From Candidatus Heimdallarchaeota archaeon (GTDB taxonomy: Archaea > Asgardarchaeota > Heimdallarchaeia > Heimdallarchaeales > Kariarchaeaceae), in assembly GCA_021399405.1 (NCBI GenBank), contig JAAFKL010000450.1:1-9953 (forward strand): a stretch of 9,953 nt of DNA. Reading direction: 5' to 3'. The first letter of the stretch is position 1, and the number at the start of each line of letters is the position of its first letter. Positions 6,147 through 9,953 of the stretch are shown here, one piece after another. A program made the translations under genes and the position numbers. Under the pieces are notes generated by a model. The model was not told the origin of the DNA. It did no database searches and saw only the letters and a list, made by a program, of their open reading frames with translations.

Positions 6147-6154
6147 TTATATTT
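6147..6154 (+). promoter_or_regulatory. Candidate TATA box of the TPR gene
   Basis: TTATATTT is centred about 27 nt before the ATG at 6177, the spacing of a leaderless archaeal promoter. GGAG at 6164-6167, 9 nt before the same ATG, is an alternative translation signal that would need an upstream promoter such as the TTTTTAATG at 6126-6134. Both support the ATG at 6177. Confidence 0.4.
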
Positions 6155-6176
6155 GAGAATATCGGAGTATTGTCTA

Positions 6177-7784
6177 ATGTCAACTTTATTACAAGTGAAT
6201 AAATATATCTGTGAAAACAATCTCGATTTGGCCCTCGAGGCTATAGAAACTCTTAATCAAGAAGAAAGCAATATTGGGCAGATTGTTAAGAGTAGGATAT
6301 TAGTTGATAAAGGAGATATAGATGAATCATCATCAATTGTTAACGAAATTCTGAATCATGAAATTCAGGATAGTGTGGTTACATTTGGTGCAATCATGGC
6401 CAAAATCCATATATTTTGGAAGACTGGTAGATACAATGAAATATCTGAATTGGTGGAAGAAGGGAATAAGATACTAGAAACAATTCAAACTAACAAATCT
6501 GACATCATGCTCTGGTTCATGGGTAATTACTTTAATGGAATAGGGAATTATTATTGGGATATGGGGAACTTATCAGAGGCATTAGACAGTTATATCAAAG
6601 GGTATCAAATCAGAAAAGATTTAGGAAATAAAATTGAAATTGCAAAATCGCTTACAAATCTGGGTAATATCCATTATATTAGAGGTGAATATGATCTTGC
6701 GTTGGAAAAATATCAAGAGACAATTTTATTGAAACAATCAGTTCAAAATGATGTTGATTTTTCTGCAGTGCTATCGAATATAGGGGCAGTTTATCTAGAT
6801 AAAGGAGAGCTGAATAAAGCTTTAATTAATTTTACTCAAAGTCTTCGGTATCTCGCTGGTAGTAATGATGAACCAGCTAAAGCATTTCGATATGTCAATA
6901 TCGGGCAGATATTTATCATCAAAGGTGATTTAGATAGAGCACTAAACTACCTAGAAAAATCTATTAGAATTTATGAATTAATTGGGAATAAATTCCTGCT
7001 TGCTCGTTCATTGAGTTTTATCGGTAAAATTTACATGTCAAAGAACAAGCTATCATTAGCGAATGAATTTCTGACACAAAGCCTTGAGTTTCATTACTCT
7101 TTTGAAAATGGATTCGAAATTTCAAAAACCCTCTACATTATGATTTTGTTAAAGATTGAACAAGGACTAAGGGAAGAAGCGCTGTATTTTCTCAGAAAAC
7201 TTGAGGAAATTAAAAAACAAAAATCAAATGAAATCATCACGCTTAGATATTTACTTTCAAAGGCGTTAGTTCATAATACGGCAACAAGATTAATTGAAAA
7301 ATCTAACGCTCAAGAGATTTTTCACGGAATCACCAAAAATTCTCTATTAAATGAGATCATAAAAATGGAAGCAAGACTTGGATATTGTGAATTATTAATT
7401 ACAGAATACGAAGTATTGCAGAATCCTACATTGCTCAATGAGATTGTCTCCCTAATAAATCAAATCTATAAATATGGTCAACGGGAGCAAGCTTATCTAT
7501 TTATTATCAAAAGTTTGATCTTGAAGTCTAGATTGAATTATTCATTAGATAATGTATCTCGTGCATACAAATTGCTTGAAATTGCTGATTTTTATTGTGA
7601 TGAACGAGATCTGAATCTTTGCAAATCTAAGATAACAAAAATACGAAAAACATTCAACCTTAACACTTCAAAACAACAAGAATTCATATCCAAGAAACAA
7701 ATGGAAACATCAAACAATTATGATATTATAGAATATTTAGAGGATTTAAAACAATTTAAACTTAATATTGGTGAAGATGTTTAG
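6177..7784 (+). CDS. TPR-repeat protein with five 40-residue LGN/kinesin-light-chain-type repeats
   Basis: A 535-residue protein from the ATG at 6177. An in-frame TTG at 6081 would add 32 residues, but promoter and GGAG signals place the start at the ATG. Five tetratricopeptide repeats fall at about 118-151, 158-191, 198-231, 238-271 and 278-311, spaced exactly 40 residues. Each has the pattern 'N(L/I)G..Y...G....A(L)..(Y/F)..(S/T)(L/I)', for example NLGNIHYIRGEYDLALEKYQ. Less regular helical hairpins flank them (1-117 and 312-500), so most of the chain is an alpha-solenoid. The last 35 or so residues (SKKQMETSNNYDIIEYLEDL) look like a flexible tail. Such solenoids bind peptides or other proteins; there is no catalytic or membrane segment. 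It lies 73 nt before the WD40 gene on the same strand, which has its own TATA-like element. Partners are unknown. Confidence 0.85.
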   Translation: MSTLLQVNKYICENNLDLALEAIETLNQEESNIGQIVKSRILVDKGDIDESSSIVNEILNHEIQDSVVTFGAIMAKIHIFWKTGRYNEISELVEEGNKILETIQTNKSDIMLWFMGNYFNGIGNYYWDMGNLSEALDSYIKGYQIRKDLGNKIEIAKSLTNLGNIHYIRGEYDLALEKYQETILLKQSVQNDVDFSAVLSNIGAVYLDKGELNKALINFTQSLRYLAGSNDEPAKAFRYVNIGQIFIIKGDLDRALNYLEKSIRIYELIGNKFLLARSLSFIGKIYMSKNKLSLANEFLTQSLEFHYSFENGFEISKTLYIMILLKIEQGLREEALYFLRKLEEIKKQKSNEIITLRYLLSKALVHNTATRLIEKSNAQEIFHGITKNSLLNEIIKMEARLGYCELLITEYEVLQNPTLLNEIVSLINQIYKYGQREQAYLFIIKSLILKSRLNYSLDNVSRAYKLLEIADFYCDERDLNLCKSKITKIRKTFNLNTSKQQEFISKKQMETSNNYDIIEYLEDLKQFKLNIGEDV

Positions 7785-7829
7785 CATTCTGCTCAATCGA
7801 TTTCAATTGTTCAGATTATTCTGACAGAA

Positions 7830-7837
7830 TTTAATAT
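7830..7837 (+). promoter_or_regulatory. Candidate TATA box of the WD40 gene
   Basis: TTTAATAT is centred about 25 nt before the GTG at 7858, placing the transcript start at that codon. With the ATG at 7879 the leader would be about 20 nt without a Shine-Dalgarno, so the GTG is favoured. Confidence 0.4.
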
Positions 7838-7857
7838 CAGCTTTCAAATATTTTTTT

Positions 7858-9759
7858 GTGCATAATTTCAACATCCCAATGTTTGATTTCTCGGGTCATT
7901 TAGGTAATATCAATGCGGTTTGCATGACAAGTAATGGTAACATAATCTATGCAGTAGAAGATCAAAGTATTAGAATCTGGGATATTGAAAAGAAGAAAAC
8001 AGTTCATATTTTATTGTCGATGAATATTAAAACTGAGTTTCTTCAAATTTCAAGTAATGATAGATTCCTTGCTGCTGGAGACAGGCTGGGTTTTATAGAA
8101 ATTTGGGATCTGGAAACGTATAATAGAATTTGTCGAATTAGAGCATATTCAAACTTGATGAATCAAATGATATTTGCAGCTGATGAAGGGGTTTTGATCA
8201 CGGTTGGAGAATCCGAAACATATCTATTGAAGAAATTTAAATTTGATAAAAAATTAAATCTGAAGTTAGATGTTGAATTTGATCTGGAAGATGAGGTTCA
8301 GTATGCCGTTATTACTAAAAATAATAAATCAGTTATCACAATGACACCTGAAGATGTCTTATTCTTCAAATTTAAGAATTTCAAAATTTCTCATGAATTT
8401 GAACATGAAGATTTGATGATGATTAATTCCTCATTACAGAGAGATTTGTTAGTTGGTCTTCAAAATGATGGATTATTGAAAATTTGGGAATTGAAGAAAC
8501 TTAAAACTGAATATGAAGTGCAAATTTCATTGCAAGATTTTGATAATGAAATAGTTCATTCTGTATTGGATTCAGAGAAGAAAAGATTAATTTTTGGTAA
8601 TCGAACCAAATTGTGGATTTGGGATCTACAAAGCAACGTTCGAGTTAAAGAACTGAAAGCTCCAAAAAGTAAAGGAAAAATTGATTATTTTAACTGTCTT
8701 GCAGTTGATCACATCGAAGACTTGTTGATTATTGGTGGTAGTGAAAAATTAAGAATAATTGACATCAATTCTGGTAAAAATATTCAATCCACTCGAAGAA
8801 AACCGATCTCACCTCCCTACTATCATAATTATAGCCATTGTCATTTGTCACGAGATCACAAATTTGTGGTAAGTATTAGAAAACTGATTGATAATGCTAC
8901 TACGAAAGAGGCTATTGAGGTTTTTGACATGAAAAAGCGTGAGAGGGTTCACGAAATTTTTCCGGAAATGGATCCTAATAGTAACATTTCAGCATTGACA
9001 ATATCTGCTGATTCTAAATTCTTTGTCACTGGGGATGATTCTAAAGCATCAAATGGTACAATTTGGAATCTAAAAACTGGTAAAGTACGTAAAAAGCTCA
9101 AGGAATTAGATTATGGAGTGAATTCAATGATTATTTCTGAGGATAGTTCTTTGATTATCACTTCTGACAAAATGTTTGATATTGAAATGTTTAATGCAAA
9201 GACTGGGAAATACTTGAAGAAGATATCATCTGCAACTAAGAATGTTTCATCCTTTGTATTAACTCAGGATAATACCACTCTGGTCTGTGCCTTTCGAGAT
9301 ATTTTAGATAGAGATTTCGACATAATTATCTGGAATGTCGAAACAAGAGAAACTATCAAGCAACTCTCAGCCGAAATTGATTGGGAAGACAAAATAGTTT
9401 CCGTTGAATTTTCACCTGATGAAAGGGAATTGATTGCCAAATCGAGCTTTGGGGATTGGATAAAATGGGAAACTAAATCATGGAAAATAAAGGAAAAATT
9501 AGATAGTTCAAATGAAAAAATAACTAAAAAACTGAAAGAAAGTATTTTCATATCTCCATTTTCTGAAAATTTAATTCTCCATGTTTCAATGATTCCAGAT
9601 ACCAAGTCTCCTATTAGAGATTTCTTAAAAATGTGGCTGGAAAAGCCAAAGTGGATATCTCAATCCAAGAATACATTTTCATTAATTTCTGAGCTGCCAG
9701 AGGAAGAAATATTAAGATTAAAAGGAGAAATTGAGCTTGTATTAAACATAAAAGAATGA
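7858..9759 (+). CDS. WD40-repeat beta-propeller protein
   Basis: A 633-residue protein starting at GTG 7858; an ATG seven codons later (7879) is a possible start. WD40-type blades end with W/F-D/N/E dipeptides near residues 41 (IRIWDI), 83 (IEIWDL), 210 (LKIWEL), 255 (LWIWDL), 301 (LRIIDI), 356 (IEVFDM), 403 (GTIWNL), 445 (IEMFNA), 491 (IIIWNV) and 537 (WIKWET). Degenerate blades are likely near 125, 170 and 593. About 12-13 blades in all would suit two propellers. The first blade carries a clear GH (FSGHLGNINAV). The C-terminus (SELPEEEILRLKGEIELVLN) is a charged helix outside the propeller. There is no signal peptide, membrane helix or fused kinase, GTPase or caspase domain. It is probably a cytoplasmic scaffold, paired with the TPR gene upstream; partners are unknown. 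Confidence 0.85.
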   Translation: MHNFNIPMFDFSGHLGNINAVCMTSNGNIIYAVEDQSIRIWDIEKKKTVHILLSMNIKTEFLQISSNDRFLAAGDRLGFIEIWDLETYNRICRIRAYSNLMNQMIFAADEGVLITVGESETYLLKKFKFDKKLNLKLDVEFDLEDEVQYAVITKNNKSVITMTPEDVLFFKFKNFKISHEFEHEDLMMINSSLQRDLLVGLQNDGLLKIWELKKLKTEYEVQISLQDFDNEIVHSVLDSEKKRLIFGNRTKLWIWDLQSNVRVKELKAPKSKGKIDYFNCLAVDHIEDLLIIGGSEKLRIIDINSGKNIQSTRRKPISPPYYHNYSHCHLSRDHKFVVSIRKLIDNATTKEAIEVFDMKKRERVHEIFPEMDPNSNISALTISADSKFFVTGDDSKASNGTIWNLKTGKVRKKLKELDYGVNSMIISEDSSLIITSDKMFDIEMFNAKTGKYLKKISSATKNVSSFVLTQDNTTLVCAFRDILDRDFDIIIWNVETRETIKQLSAEIDWEDKIVSVEFSPDERELIAKSSFGDWIKWETKSWKIKEKLDSSNEKITKKLKESIFISPFSENLILHVSMIPDTKSPIRDFLKMWLEKPKWISQSKNTFSLISELPEEEILRLKGEIELVLNIKE

Positions 9760-9821
9760 AGGATGTATATGTCAATGTTTCGTTGATTTCAAAAAATATT
9801 TTTCGAACACAAACGTGTAAT

Positions 9822-9834
9822 TTTTATGTATAAT
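9822..9834 (+). promoter_or_regulatory. Candidate promoter of the tRNA-Tyr gene
   Basis: The A/T-rich stretch TTTTATGTATAAT lies about 40-50 nt before the mature tRNA 5' end. An archaeal TATA box here would start transcription near 9853-9857, giving a short leader that includes the hairpin at 9851-9867. Confidence 0.4.
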
Positions 9835-9850
9835 TATCCTAGAAGAATTA

Positions 9851-9867
9851 GGTTGAATTGTTCAACC
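9851..9867 (+). repeat. Perfect 7-bp inverted repeat just before the tRNA
   Basis: GGTTGAA (9851-9857) pairs with TTCAACC (9861-9867) around a 3-nt TTG loop. It ends 5 nt before the predicted mature tRNA 5' end. It could fold in the tRNA leader, where RNase P acts, or be a DNA site near the transcript start. It is not part of a second tRNA: the loop lacks the TTC of a T-arm and no other arms are present. Confidence 0.5.
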
Positions 9868-9872
9868 ACCTA

Positions 9873-9953
9873 CGGGTTTTAGCTCAGATCGGTAGAGCAC
9901 TCGGCTGTAGATAAATTCACGGACTGAGGAAACGATGATTGTCCGATAGCACA
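9873..9953 (+). tRNA. tRNA-Tyr (GTA), intron-containing, cut by window end
   Basis: The 5' half folds cleanly: acceptor strand CGGGTTT (9873-9879), T8-A9, D-stem GCTC (9882-9885) and GAGC (9895-9898) around AGATCGGTA, A26, anticodon stem CTCGG (9900-9904) and loop CTGTAG with anticodon GTA at 9907-9909. C at position 1 is the archaeal/eukaryotic tRNA-Tyr identity base (C1-G72). After G37 (9910) the matching stem CCGAG does not follow; instead ATAAATTCACGGACTGAGG continues, so an intron begins at 9911, the canonical 37/38 site. The intron has an internal 5-bp stem, CGGAC (9920-9924) with GTCCG (9941-9945). The 3' exon (T-arm, acceptor 3' strand) is beyond the window. Confidence 0.85.

Larger units (their letters stand above)
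5847..6176. other. 330-nt divergent intergenic region
   Basis: This spacer separates the minus-strand zinc-ribbon operon from the plus-strand TPR gene and should hold both promoters. It includes TATA-like elements near each end and a 12-nt direct repeat (AAATTATTGTTA at 5942-5953 and 6075-6086). A 60-codon minus-strand frame at 5914-6096 and a TTG-started extension of the TPR gene from 6081 both lie here; neither has convincing protein character. I see no RNA gene or mobile element. Confidence 0.5.

Noticed and set aside
6081..6176. N-terminal extension of the TPR protein by 32 residues from TTG
   Set aside because: It overlaps the TATA-like elements and GGAG site that serve the ATG at 6177.
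9264..9605. Minus-strand 113-codon frame inside the WD40 gene
   Set aside because: It is antisense to clear WD40 blades and rich in Ser/Leu/Ile as expected of a shadow frame.
9920..9945. The putative tRNA intron contains CTGA and GATGATT, resembling box D' and box C/C' of a C/D guide RNA
   Set aside because: The order is wrong for a simple C-to-D layout, GATGATT is off the RTGATGA consensus, and the intron is truncated, so this cannot be supported.
9920..9950. GAGGAAA followed by TCCG resembles the conserved start of RNase P RNA
   Set aside because: The spacing and following bases do not match the conserved region, and the preceding 38 nt fit a tRNA 5' half well.

Overview
The window is A+T-rich and reads as archaeal. 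Several genes have a TATA-like box about 23-30 nt before the start codon, as in leaderless archaeal transcripts. The tRNA-Tyr at the right edge begins with C1 and is interrupted after position 37, both archaeal/eukaryotic traits. The gene mix (long TPR and WD40 proteins, a zinc-ribbon membrane protein, a matrixin protease, a TnpB remnant) resembles Asgard/Heimdall-type genomes. That lineage is my inference from style; no single marker proves it.

Layout. On the left, two minus-strand genes encode a PNPOx-like split-barrel flavoprotein (cut by the window edge) and a crotonase-fold enoyl-CoA hydratase/isomerase. Divergent from them is a plus-strand nitrilase with a complete Glu-Lys-Cys triad. 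Next comes a decayed IS605/TnpB-type element: an N-terminal tnpB fragment, a possible C-terminal fragment in another frame, and a shared AAAAAGTATAC sequence on both sides. Two plus-strand genes follow: a small acidic helical protein of unknown function and a metallo-beta-lactamase-fold hydrolase with the full metal-ligand set.

Convergent to these is a two-gene minus-strand operon. A zinc-ribbon protein with about four membrane helices is followed after 19 nt by an exported matrixin-like zinc protease, whose start has a clear GGAGG Shine-Dalgarno site. After a 330-nt divergent spacer come two large plus-strand scaffold-type proteins, one with five TPRs at an exact 40-residue period and one with about 12-13 degenerate WD40 blades. 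The window ends inside an intron-containing tRNA-Tyr gene.

Functional links. The membrane zinc-ribbon/matrixin pair is the best-supported unit and suggests cell-surface or extracellular proteolysis. The TPR/WD40 pair is two adjacent interaction scaffolds of unknown partners. The enzymes on the left look like general acyl-CoA, flavin and nitrile/nitrogen metabolism with no obvious shared pathway. I did not find CRISPR, phage or defence modules. The least ordinary items are the internally deleted TnpB element, the matrixin operon and the TPR/WD40 pair.
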